A DNA stretch of 64,000 nt. Source: Thunnus maccoyii (taxonomy: Eukaryota > Chordata > Actinopteri > Scombriformes > Scombridae). The notes under the pieces are model-generated. The model had not been told where the DNA came from and did no database searches. It saw only the letters and a list, made by a program, of their open reading frames with translations. Numbering within the stretch: the stretch's first letter is position 1; each line of letters starts with the position of its first letter. Position numbers and translations under genes: made by a program. Where the stretch lies: contig NC_056540.1 of assembly GCF_910596095.1 (NCBI RefSeq), forward strand, positions 17,510,501 to 17,574,500, in the 5' to 3' direction. Positions 53,480-63,123 of the stretch are shown here, piece after piece.

Positions 53480-53813
53480 TGTTATCACAAGGTAAAAACG
53501 GGGTCATACAAGTAAACTGTTTATTATTGTTTATAATTGCATCAGCCAGCAGGATTCAAGCTTGAGCTAATATACCACTCCATTTTATGTTCATTAACTA
53601 GTATAACTAATTACTTATGAATGCTCTTATTTTGCTGTTACTGGTTCTAATTCAGAATCAACTTATCAAACCACTGAGTCACACCTCATGCTCTGTGATT
53701 TGGGGCATTGTCATCATGGAGGAGGCCAGTTCCATCTGGATACATGTGTTTGATCACAGAATAAATGAGACCTCTCAGTTGCTCAAAGGAAGTCACAGGG
53801 AGTTGCAACTGTT

Positions 53814-53885
53814 TGACCCTGACATGATTTGAACACGCAACCTTCTGATCTGGAGTCAGACGCGCTACCGTTGCGCCACAGAGTC
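53814..53885 (-). tRNA. tRNA-Trp (CCA), class A
   Basis: Acceptor GACTCTG/CAGGGTC, T-stem GCGTG/CATGT (one additional G-T), anticodon CCA. Counterpart at 61814, which has the canonical T-stem. Confidence 0.87.
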
Positions 53886-54147
53886 TACTGTCTCACACTG
53901 TTATGACAACTTAGAACCATGTTATACAAGTATAATATCACTGCAGCAGGATTCAAGCCTGAACTGAGATACACCGATGAAGACTTTGGCCAAAGACACT
54001 GTGCTTTACATGCAGAAGATATTTCCTCATTTGACAATGGTGATGGAGAGTGCTTAACATGTCACCCCAAAATTTATCATAGGTGTTCAGTTTAGCTGAG
54101 ATCTAGTGACAGCAAAGGCCAAAACACATTTACATGACTTTCATGCT

Positions 54148-54550
54148 CTTACAATTTCATTTGGCAGTTGCCTTTATCCAAAGCGACGTACATTAATACA
54201 ATACAAGCAAGGATCTAGTCAGGAGGGAACAACGTGAGTAAGTGCCATGAAGCCAAGTTGGGTCCTAGGAATGGGGAGGGACTCTGCAGATCAAATGAAG
54301 TTTGGTTACTCGTTCCACCAATGGGGAACTACAGAAGAGACGAGTCTAGCTAGTGACTTAAGGCCCTGTTGTCGTGGTTGTACCAGGTGCCTTTTATTGG
54401 CAGAGTAGTGAGCGTATACCTGAATGAGGGAGTTCAGGTAGGCAGGAGCTGTTTTACTTGCTGTTTTGTAAGCGAGCATCAAGGTTTTGAATCTGATTCA
54501 GGTAGCAACTGGGAGCCAGTGGAGGGATATGAACAGTGAGGTGACATGCC
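54148..54550 (-). mobile_element. L2 fragment, internally deleted
   Basis: The inverted L2 tail near 54155-54200 is followed by GAGTCTAGCTAGTGACTTAA and CAACTGGGAGCCAGTGGAGG. Compared with its duplicate at 62150-62665, about 120 bp around 54262 is missing. Confidence 0.65.
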
Positions 54551-54583
54551 TCTCAGTTACTCAAAGTCAGAGTTGCAACTGTC

Positions 54584-54655
54584 TGACCCTGACGTGATTT
54601 GAACATGCAACCTTATGATCAGGAGTCAGATTCAATACCGTCGCACCACAGAGTG
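54584..54655 (-). pseudogene. Degenerate tRNA-Trp with CCT anticodon
   Basis: Full length, but the acceptor 5' strand is CACTCTG, the anticodon stem is broken (TCTGA/TCATA), the loop CTCCTGA gives anticodon CCT, and the D-arm reads GTGCGACGGTATTGA. Derived from class A. An identical relic is at 62704. Confidence 0.75.
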
Positions 54656-54957
54656 CTTTAGGGAGATGACATTTTGATCCAAAGTCAATCCTCCAAGTCA
54701 CTGAAGGCAACTGTGCATTTTATGTTACATAGCATAAGCTATGTGCTTGGATGGAGGCATCTGTTCTGTGGCAACTTTTCTAGCCAGAAGGAACATAGAA
54801 AGCTTCAAATCCATTTGCTGCAATAATCCTTATGAATCTTTTACACAGTTTTCCAGGATGTAACTGCTATTTTGACCAGTAAACATCTAGTTTTGTAAAA
54901 TGCTTGCTGCCTCCTGAAGGGTAACAGTAGTCTTAAGCCAGAGTATTTGACAAGATC

Positions 54958-54963
54958 TTTATT
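54958..54963 (-). terminator. Poly(A) signal of secreted-gene copy B
   Basis: AATAAA on the minus strand 41 nt past the stop codon at 55004-55006, in the same context in all three gene copies. Confidence 0.7.
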
Positions 54964-55003
54964 GAATTCAGAAAGCTTTGCTCATGCTGATGAGATCCAC
55001 CAC

Positions 55004-56379
55004 TTAGTATCTATGGCCCTGAAAGACAGGAATGAACAAACATTAGTACAAGTAACAATAAGGCTTAATATTGTTTTACAATGTCCAGCTTACTTTGCCT
55101 GGGTTGTATCCACCAGCTCGGGAATGAGAAGGAGCAGAAACCCCACCTCTTGCACGACCTTGTCCATAAGGAGCAATCACAGGACGCTTCACAGGTGGCC
55201 TGGGGTCCTCAAAGCTCTGGGGGACTGCAAAGGCCTCAGTCTGCTGTGCAGGACCGGGGTTATCAGAGAAATGGTATCTGATGTAGTGAACGTCTTCCCA
55301 GTTGTCGCTTCCCTGCTCGTTGCTGCTGCTGTAGTGACTGACTGTGCCCGGAGGATACTGGCCGGTCAGGAACATGTAGTCGTAGTGAGGGTAAATATTC
55401 CAGCTTCCACCAATGCTGGACTCTGGCTGAGGTTGGCTGGTGAACTCTTGTCCAGCAGAGATTGGCGCTGGAGGAGGCAGAGGAGGGAGCAAGCCTTGTT
55501 CCTCGGTCTCCCTCTGGTAGTCACCGTTCTCAAAGGCTTCCTCAAAATGGGACAACTCTCCTGCCTGGTACACTGGTCCAGGTGGAGGAAGAGGTGGACT
55601 CACATTCTCAGGTCTACTGGAGCCAACGCCATGAGTGCCCACTGACATCTCACCCACAGAAGAGATACTGGGAGGTGCAACAATCCAGTTGATGTCTGAG
55701 AAGAGGAATAAAGAGAAAATGAGTAGCAGGTTCCAACGAAGCCATGTTCAAGAATTTGAATCCAAGAGTAATCAGTAAGCCAAGAGCTGCTGGTAATAAC
55801 TGATCTAGATCCACAAGACAAACAATAGATTTGTTACCTCCTGAGGCAGGTTGGAAAGCAGCTCCAGGCTGTGTTGAGCTGGCAGGGCTGTTTGTCAAAG
55901 AACTACCACCGTATCCTGACAGAGCAGGCCCAGAAGAGGAGCTAGAGCCAAAGGACGGTGCTGGTTTTCTCTGAACACCAGTCTGAGTGGAACTGGGCGC
56001 CCACTGTGGAGCAGGCAAATAAGCTGGTTCGGAGACTCCTTTAGAAGGAGCATTGTAAGGCATCGCAGCTACAGGTGCAGACTGGCTAGAGCCAAGATAA
56101 GGGCCAGCATTGGTATTATAGCCTGGAGCTGAGCACAAGAGAAAAAGTTCATTAGAAGACAGTTCAACTGAAAACATAACATTTTCCTGTAGTGGATGAT
56201 GATAGTTTACCATGCTTAAGAGGAGTGCAGCATATATCCACAATCAGCAAAGCAAAGAGGGAAGCCCTGTGATCATTTTAAAAAGACAACACATCAACAA
56301 ACATTTCCCAGCAAACATTTACAAGACTACTTGAAAAGACACCAACTGCTTACCATGAGAAGAACCAAGCAGTCATCAT
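55004..56379 (-). CDS. Unrecognised secreted Pro/Gly/Ser/Tyr-rich protein, complete copy B
   Basis: Five exons in transcript order: 56354-56379, 56211-56266, 55838-56128, 55094-55695 and 55004-55018, with GT-AG junctions and matching phases (2, 1, 1, 0), 990 nt (329 aa). Residues 1-22 form a signal peptide (MMTAWFFSWASLFALL, then an ICCTPL-like cleavage region) split across the first two exons. The mature protein has no cysteine. Residues about 28-124 are Ser/Ala/Gly/Pro-rich (PALSGYGGSSL, SSTQPGAAF). Exon 4 encodes Pro runs (PPLPPPGPVY, LLPPLPPPAP), a Tyr-rich stretch (WNIYPHYDYMF), the conserved block DNWEDVHYIRYHFSDN and a dibasic KR followed by Gly/Arg-rich sequence. The C-terminus is GHRY. 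It looks like a disordered, possibly structural extracellular protein. I do not recognise the family. Intron phases argue against a classic SCPP gene. Confidence 0.75.
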
Positions 56380-56417
56380 GTTGAAGGCGAAGACTAAAGA
56401 ATCTGTCAAATGTGAAG

Positions 56418-56428
56418 GGTTATAAATG
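56418..56428 (-). promoter_or_regulatory. TATA-like element upstream of copy B
   Basis: The minus strand reads CATTTATAACC about 40 nt upstream of the ATG at 56379. A TSS roughly 25-30 nt downstream would leave a 5' UTR of only about 10-15 nt, so either the leader is very short or an upstream start is used. Confidence 0.35.
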
Positions 56429-56554
56429 TTGCCAGAGATCAGCCTGACCAATCAGAGCCTAATCAGTTAATGATGGACAGCTGCTGGTGAATGAGTCTCA
56501 GGTAAGATGGATCAGCTTATAAATATGTCAGCGGCTTCTTGTGTATCTGTCCCA

Positions 56555-56556
<2 letters not shown>

Positions 56557-56586
<30 letters not shown>
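56557..56586. repeat. C(30) homopolymer
   Basis: Replaces a short CCCACTC stretch found in related blocks at 34.9 and 41.3 kb. Its exact length may be uncertain. Confidence 0.9.
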
Positions 56587-56588
<2 letters not shown>

Positions 56589-56752
56589 TCTTGGCCCATC
56601 AGAGGAGCACAACTACAAATGTGTTGCACACTATATGTTTGTAAAGCTTGAGGACTTGCTGCATTTAAGTAGAAAAACAATGGAGATGCTGAGAGACTCC
56701 TATTAAGAACATTTTAATTGATGACATAACAATATGTGCAATGTGTTACTGA

Positions 56753-56757
<5 letters not shown>

Positions 56758-56794
<37 letters not shown>
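56758..56794. repeat. (GT)n microsatellite
   Basis: Dinucleotide tract within the flank block. The related block at 35075-35090 has only a short GT run. Confidence 0.95.
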
Positions 56795-56798
<4 letters not shown>

Positions 56799-56996
56799 AT
56801 AACAACCTTTATAGACAGTTCTGACAAAGATAAAGAACACAAAGCAACTTATTTTGTTCCTTATGAAGCTTCCACAATTATAAACTCATAATGTCTTGTT
56901 ATCCATCTGGTCACTCGTGGAAATTACAGAAAGTTTGACCTTGATGTGGTTTGAACACATAACCTTAACCCAAGACATCCATGTGCCAGTCAGAGC

Positions 56997-58450
56997 TGTA
57001 GGAATTTATGCGCTCAAATATCTTAACGATTTTATGGGGGAATTATGAATTTTTATTGTGCACAACTCCAACATGAAATTATTCGTCCAGTGACATAACT
57101 CATATTAGAGTAGGTATAATAATAGGGAAATAGTCCTCTTTGTTGGCCACACAAGAGAGGTCAATTAGAATTATGATGAATAATCTTAATTATGATTTTG
57201 CAAAGGTATCTGTCTTTTAAGGTTAAGTGACTGAGATGCAAGCACAAGAAAACACAAACAAGTCCACTTTAATTACATACACATTTATTACTAATACTAC
57301 AACTACAAGTACTAAACACTACAACTTTTTGCAAACAAGACACAAGAGGGAAAAGAAAACTGGTACACAAGGCTATGGCTTGTGAATGATTGAAATACAT
57401 GATGCAGAGTCATCTATTGTGCAGTTGGTATGAGAGACCCGATAAACAGATGAGATAACTGTTGTCTGGGAAGCGGCGAGTCAAATCAACAGTACAACAG
57501 CTTAGTTCAGAACTGTCAATTGAAATTACAAATCATGAAAGCACCAGGGTTTAAGCAAGTTGATGAAGGTTTTGTACGAATACTTGCTTGCTCCCTGGGG
57601 TGGCTTCTTGCGGAGAATGGAGTCCGATGTGCTGGCGTGAGGAGCTGGAGTCTGGATCTGGTAATAATGAGTGAGTTGGGTGGTCCAGACTTAAAAAGGT
57701 TCCATTGGAAGAGAGCTCCTGATTTCTGCTCTCATGTTCTCCTAGGCTTGAACCTCAACTCGACTCTATATTCTGAGGTTTCACCTCCTGTCGCTCTGAG
57801 TCACATTTTCAGACTAGCAAACTGCAAGCTTTCCACCGGTATGGCAGGAAGTGAGAAGAACCAGCAAGCAGCATCAAGCAGCCCAAAAGAGTCGCCTAAA
57901 AACAGCCTAAAACAGTTTAAAAACAGCAGCTTAAAAACACAGCAAAACAGCAGCACAGAGTTTCAGATAAGACACTGTTTTCAGTTCACAAGTTTCAGTC
58001 TGCCCGCCCAGAAGGTACACCCTAGCCAATCCCAGGGGTTGCAGAGTTCGGGGGGAGCAAAGTCAGCCCCCCCTGTCCACGGACAGGTGGGTACAGTTCC
58101 TGAATATGGTTACTCCATTAATCAAAGTATTTACAATTTAACAATTGCATGATTCCTAATTTTGCAATTTGGATAGTAGCTTTATTGTTCTGAGAGTGAA
58201 ACAAGCAGAATGGTTTTAAACATGGTAGGGTTATCATGGATGATGGCATTATGTTAGTGGTACATGTCTCGATTTAAAGGCAGTGGAATAAAAGTCTAAC
58301 CAAAGTACATAACAACACACATATGATATACACACATATCAACATACAACAATAATTGTCCTTAGACAAAATCTAAAACTAATCCATGGGTTTTACTGTC
58401 TTCTGGTCTTTGGTCTGACTGCAAATGACAGGGGTCCATGCCATTTGAGG

Positions 58451-58519
<69 letters not shown>

Positions 58520-59002
58520 GGGCATGGCATATAGTGCAGCATGTCTTGTGCCTTATGCTGGTTTGCCCAGTGATCAGTTCTTGGGTTGGTCACTCAAGTC
58601 CTAAAAATCAAAATCCACTGTGAGACTAAAGTTGGTGCCAGCTCATCTCCTTGTGTGACTTAGAGGTGAGTTATGATAACCAATGGTGGGGGTCATTTAT
58701 CCAAATGGTACTAACAATTCACACTGGGGTGTGAATTGGTCTTCCTATCTTGCTGGCTCTTGTAGCTTGAAGGATCAAAGATGGTTTGGGTCAGTGGTCT
58801 GGTTTGGTGACCATGCAGGAGATGGGGGGGTTCCTTATCTGATCCTTTCTGTTTGCAGGAGGTTGTTTACATGGTCTGGTCAATGAGGAGTTTGGGACTC
58901 TCACTTTATTGGCCAGCATTCCTGGGGGCTGAAGAAAGAGCTGGTCTGTTGTTTGAGACTTGTGCTGTCTGCATTCGAAACATGCAAGGACTTAATCCTA
59001 CA
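56997..59002. mobile_element. LTR-like insertion of about 2 kb
   Basis: Starts TGTAGGAATTTATG and ends CTTAATCCTACA, so it has TG...CA ends with a 7-bp inverted repeat (TGTAGGA/TCCTACA). It interrupts the unit sequence GTGCCAGTCAGGGCGTTCTTC, which is intact in sister units. Near the left it carries TACACATTTATTACTAATAC, an AATAAA on the minus strand, and it holds a GT microsatellite at 58454-58515. Ends and position suggest a long solo LTR of an endogenous retrovirus-like family. A plus-strand open frame at 57520-58152 matches nothing I know. Probably old. Confidence 0.5.
58454..58515. repeat. (GT)n microsatellite
   Basis: About 31 GT units inside the 56997-59002 insertion. Confidence 0.97.
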
Positions 59003-59224
59003 GGCCGTTCTTCTTCCGGAAGATATTCCTTCATTTGGTGCAGTCTATGGCATGTCGCTCCAAAACGTACCTTCAGTGTTCAGTTCAGTTTTGATGACCA
59101 AGAAGACCATAGCATATGATTCACATCACTTATCAAACCATTGAGTGACACCTCATGCTCCTTGATTTGGGACATCGTCATCCTGCCATCAAGACACGTG
59201 TTTAATCATAGACTAAATGTGACC

Positions 59225-59260
59225 TTTCAGTCATGCGCTACAGAGTCTCCAGTCTCAAAC
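59225..59260 (-). pseudogene. tRNA-Trp class A remnant, 5' end only
   Basis: Only TCATGCGCTACAGAGTC survives of the D-arm and acceptor, at the place in the unit where a class A gene normally lies (followed by the usual TCAAACTGTTATGGCAA). The rest is deleted. Confidence 0.5.
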
Positions 59261-59387
59261 TGTTATGGCAAGTTAGAACGATGCTATACAAGTACAATAT
59301 CGCTGCAGCAGCATTCAAGCCTGAACTGAGACACACTGATGAAGATTTTGGACAAAGACACTGTGCTCTTCGTGCAAAAGATATTTC

Positions 59388-59850
59388 TATGATATACATC
59401 TAAGAGTTAATACAACACAAGCAAGGATCTACTTAGGAGAGAACAATGTGAGTAAGTGCCATAAAGCTAAGTTCAAGTCTGATAGGATGTAAGTTCCAAA
59501 AGGCAGTGCATAGAGTGCATTGAAGCAGATTTTTCCCCCCCTTTTCAGTCCATCAGATGCGGAGGCGTTTGCGAAAAAGCTGGGTCTTTAGCTGTTTCTT
59601 AAAGATCGGGATGGATTCTGATTATCGAATGGAGTTTGGTAACTCGTTCCACCACTGGGGAACTACAGAAGAGAAGAGTCTAGCTAGCTACTTAAGGCCC
59701 TGTTGTGGTGGTTGTACCAGGTGCCTTTCATTGGCAGAGCGTAGTGAGTGGGAGGGAGTGTAAACCTGAATGAGGGAGTTGAGGGAGACGGGAGCTGTTT
59801 TAGTTGCCGTTTTATAAGTGAGCGTCCAGGTTTTGAATATGGTCCAGGTT
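59388..59850 (-). mobile_element. L2 fragment
   Basis: Contains TGGTAACTCGTTCCACCACT, GAGTCTAGCTAGCTACTTAA and GTTTTGAATATGGT repeats from the same L2 3' region as 38728-39945. The extreme 3' tail is missing. Confidence 0.6.
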
Positions 59851-60375
59851 TTGAATATGGTTTGAACAAGGTCTGTTATCACAAGGTAAAAACGGGTTTA
59901 TACGAGTAAACTGTTTATTATTGTTTATAATTGCATCAGCGAGCAGGATTCAAACTTGAGCTAATATACCACTCCATTTTATGTTCATTAACTAGTGTTA
60001 CTTATGAACGCTCTTATTTTGCTGTTACTGGTTCTAATTTTGCATTACTATTCCAATTATAAGACTTATTTTGGCTTACTTTTGCCCTTTTGACCCAAGA
60101 CGTCCATGTGCCAGTTAGGGCGCTCTTCTTCCAGAAGATATTCCTTCATTTGGTGCAGTCTATGACATGTCGCTCCAAAACTTGCCATCAGTGCTCAGTT
60201 CAGCTTTGATGATGGAGAAGGCCATAGCATATGATTCACATCACTTATCAAACCACTGAGTGACACTTTATGCTCTGTGATTTGGGGCATTGTCATCTTG
60301 GATACATGTGTTTGATCATGTGTTAAATGTGACCTCTCAGTTGCTCAAAGGAAGTCACAGGGAGTTGCAACTGTT

Positions 60376-60447
60376 TGACCCTGACATGATTTGAACACGC
60401 AACCTTCTGATCTGGAGTCAGACGCGCTACCGTTGCGCCACAGAGTC
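60376..60447 (-). tRNA. tRNA-Trp (CCA), class A
   Basis: Acceptor GACTCTG/CAGGGTC, T-stem GCGTG/CATGT (extra G-T), anticodon CCA. Duplicate of 52363, which has GCGTG/CACGT. Confidence 0.87.
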
Positions 60448-60724
60448 TGCTGTCTCACACTGTTATGACAACTTAGAACCATGTTATACAAGTATAATAT
60501 CTATCACTGCAGCAGGATTCAAGCCTGAGCTGAAATAAACTGATAAAGACTTTGGCCAAAGACATTGTGCTCCTCATGCAAAAGATATTTCCTCATTTGA
60601 GGTTTTGACAATGGTGGTGAAGAGTGCTGTGATAAACGTGTCGCCCCAAAAGTAGGTGTTCAGTTTAGCTTACATCTGGTGACAGCAAAGGCCAAAACAT
60701 ATGATTTAAATTATTTTCATGCCC

Positions 60725-61180
60725 TTACAATTTTACAATTACAATGTTACAATTTCATTTGGCAGTTGCTTTGATCCAAAGTGTCATACATCTGAGAGTT
60801 AATACAACACAAGCAAGGATCTAGTCAGGAGAGAACAATGTGAGTAAGTGCCATAAAGTTAAGTTCAAGTCTGATAGGATGTAGGTACCAACAGGCAGTG
60901 CACAGAGGTAACGCCTGTTAACGAACTACAGAAGAGAAGCGTCTAGCTAGCAACTTAAGGCCCTGTTGTGGTGGTTGTGCCAGATGCCTTTCATTGGCAG
61001 AGCATAAAGAGTAGGAGGGAGTGTAGACCTGAATGAGGGAGTTCAGGTAGGTGGAAGCTGTTAGTTGCTGTTTTGTGAGCGAGCATCAAGGTTTTGAATC
61101 TGATTCGGGCAGCAACTGGGAGCCAGTGGAGGGATATGAACAGCAGGGTGACATGTTGTTTTGGGCTGGTTGAAGACCAG
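60725..61180 (-). mobile_element. L2 3'-end fragment, duplicate
   Basis: Same as 52736-53180. Here the TGTAA-type tail (TTACAATTTTACAATTACAA on the plus strand) is preserved. Confidence 0.65.
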
Positions 61181-61409
61181 AGCCTTATGATGGGCGGGAT
61201 GAACTCATTTCTTCCAAAGTATATTGCCTCAATTGGTGTTTAGATGATGGTGGAGAGTGCAGTCTGACACTGATCTAAAATGTCACATAGAAGTTTGATT
61301 GGGTTTACATTTAGTGATGCATAGACCACTCATAATGCTCACAGTGACTCCTCATGAAGTATTAACAATGCTCAGGCCAACCACCTGCTCATTGGAAGGT
61401 GATCACCTG

Positions 61410-61481
61410 TGACCTTGACATGATTTGAACACACAACCTCCTGATCTGGAGTCAGACGCGCTACCGTTGCGCCACAAGGTC
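61410..61481 (-). tRNA. tRNA-Trp (CCA), class B
   Basis: Acceptor GACCTTG/CAAGGTC, D-stem GCGC/GCGC, anticodon CCA, T-stem GTGTG/CATGT with two G-T wobbles. Duplicate of 53408. Confidence 0.85.
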
Positions 61482-61813
61482 TGTTATCATACGGTAAAAA
61501 CGGGGTCATACAAGTAAACTGTTTATTATTGTTTATAATTGCATCAGCCAGCAGGATTCAAGCTTGAGCTAATATACCGCTCCATTTTATGTTCATTAAC
61601 TAGTATAACTAGTTACTTATGAATGCTCTTATTTTGCTGTTACTGGTTCTAATTCAGAATCAACTTATCAAACCACTGAGTCACACCTCATGCTCTGATT
61701 TGGGGCATTGTTATCATGGAGGACGCCAGTTCCATCTGGACACATGTGTTTGATCACAGAATAAATGAGACCTCTCAGTTGCTCAAAGGAAGTCACAGGG
61801 AGTTGCAACTGTT

Positions 61814-61885
61814 TGACCCTGACGTGATTTGAACACGCAACCTTCTGATCTGGAGTCAGACGCGCTACCGTTGCGCCACAGAGTC
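61814..61885 (-). tRNA. tRNA-Trp (CCA), class A
   Basis: Canonical class A form with all arms paired. Duplicate of 53814. Last full-length tRNA in the window. Confidence 0.9.
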
Positions 61886-62149
61886 TACTGTCTCACACTG
61901 TTATGACAACTGAGAACCATGTTATACAAGTATAATATCACTGCAGCAGGATTCAAGCCTGAACTGAGATACACCGATGAAGACTTTGGCCAAAGACACT
62001 GTGCTTTACATGCAGAAGATATTTCCTCATTTGACATTGGTGATGGAGTGCTGTGCTTAACATGTCACCCCAAAATTTATCATAGGTGTTCAGTTTAGCT
62101 GAGATCTAGTGACAGCAAAGGCCAAAACACATTTACATGACTTTCATGC

Positions 62150-62665
62150 TCTTACAATTTCATTTGGCAGTTGCCTTTATCCAAAGCGACGTACATTAAT
62201 ACAACAAGCAAGGATCTAGTCAGGAGGGAACAACGTGAGTAAGTGCCATGAAGCAAAGTTCAAGTCAAATAGGATGTAGGTACCAACAGGCAGTGCACAG
62301 AGGCAATGCATAGAAGCAGATTCCCCCCACCCACCCCTTTTTAATACATCAGGTGTGGAGGCATTTGTGGAAAAGCTGGGTCCTAGGAATGGGGAGGGAC
62401 TCTGCAGATCAAATGAAGCTTGGTTACTCGTTCCACCACTGGGGAACTACAGAAGAGAAGAGTCTAGCTAGTGACTTAAGGCCCTGTTGTGGTGGTTGTA
62501 CCAGGTGCCTTTTATTGGCAGAGTAGTGAGCGTATACCTGAATGAGGGAGTTCAGGTAGGCAGGAGCTGTTTTACTTGCTGTTTTGTAAGCGAGCATCAA
62601 GGTTTTGATTCTGATTCAGGCAGCAACTGGGAGCCAGTGGAGGGATATGAACAGTGAGGTGACAT
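62150..62665 (-). mobile_element. L2 fragment, duplicate
   Basis: The longer version of 54148-54550, retaining the stretch with CACCAACAGGCAGTGCACAG and TACATCAGGTGTGGAGGC. It shows that the left copy lost about 120 bp. Confidence 0.65.
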
Positions 62666-62703
62666 GCCTCTCAGTTACTCAAAGTCACTGAGTTACAACT
62701 GTC

Positions 62704-62775
62704 TGACCCTGACGTGATTTGAACATGCAACCTTATGATCAGGAGTCAGATTCAATACCGTCGCACCACAGAGTG
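62704..62775 (-). pseudogene. Degenerate tRNA-Trp with CCT anticodon, duplicate
   Basis: Same sequence as 54584-54655 (CACTCTG acceptor, loop CTCCTGA, broken anticodon stem). It was already degenerate before the 8-kb duplication. Confidence 0.75.
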
Positions 62776-63123
62776 CTTTAGGGAGATGACATTTTGATCC
62801 AAAGTCAATCCTCCAAGTCACTGAAGGCAACTGTGCATTTTATGTTACATAGCATAAGCTATGTGCTTGGATGGAGGCATCTGTTCTGTGGCAACTTTTC
62901 TAGCCAGAAGGAACATAGAAAGCTTCAAAGCCATTTGCTGCAATAATCCTTATGAATCTTTTACACAGTTTTCCAGGATGTAACTGCTATTTTGACCAGT
63001 AAACATCTAGTTTTGTAAAATGCTTGCTGCCTTCTGAAGGGTAACAGTAGTCTTAAGCCAGAGTATTTGACAAGATCTTTATTGAATTCAGAAAGCTTTG
63101 CTCATGCTGATGAGATCCACCAC

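Larger units (their letters stand above)
52340..56128. repeat. Segmental duplication, left copy
   Basis: Matches 60350-64000 with very few differences: three tRNA-Trp genes, a CCT-anticodon relic, two L2 pieces and the secreted gene in identical order and orientation. The offset is 8000-8013 bp on the left and 8116-8120 bp after an L2 indel. The right limit is unknown because the other copy leaves the window. Confidence 0.9.
56440..56960. repeat. Upstream flank block of copy B
   Basis: Related to 34855-35300 and 41225-41475 and ending in a 3' tRNA-Trp fragment (about 56936-56962, CTTGATGTGGTTTGAACAC). Contains C(30) at 56557-56586 and (GT)n at 56758-56794, each expanded relative to the related blocks. 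Confidence 0.65.

Noticed and set aside
54947-55645. 232-codon plus-strand open frame
   Set aside because: It lies exactly opposite exon 4 of the secreted gene, whose minus-strand reading has splice sites, a signal peptide and conservation with copy A. The plus frame is an antisense shadow and recurs for the same reason at 63240-63761.
55004-56379. Idea that tRNA-Trp copies amplified to supply codons for the secreted protein
   Set aside because: The 329-residue protein has only about six tryptophans, so there is no special Trp demand.
55004-56379. Secreted gene as a classic SCPP (enamel/bone matrix) or a ZP egg-coat gene
   Set aside because: SCPP genes use phase-0 introns, whereas these are 2, 1, 1, 0. 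ZP domains need conserved cysteines and the mature protein has none.
57520-58152. 210-codon plus-strand frame
   Set aside because: Open and ATG-started but lies inside an LTR-like insertion, matches no family I know, and shows no splice or promoter context. Not called as a gene.
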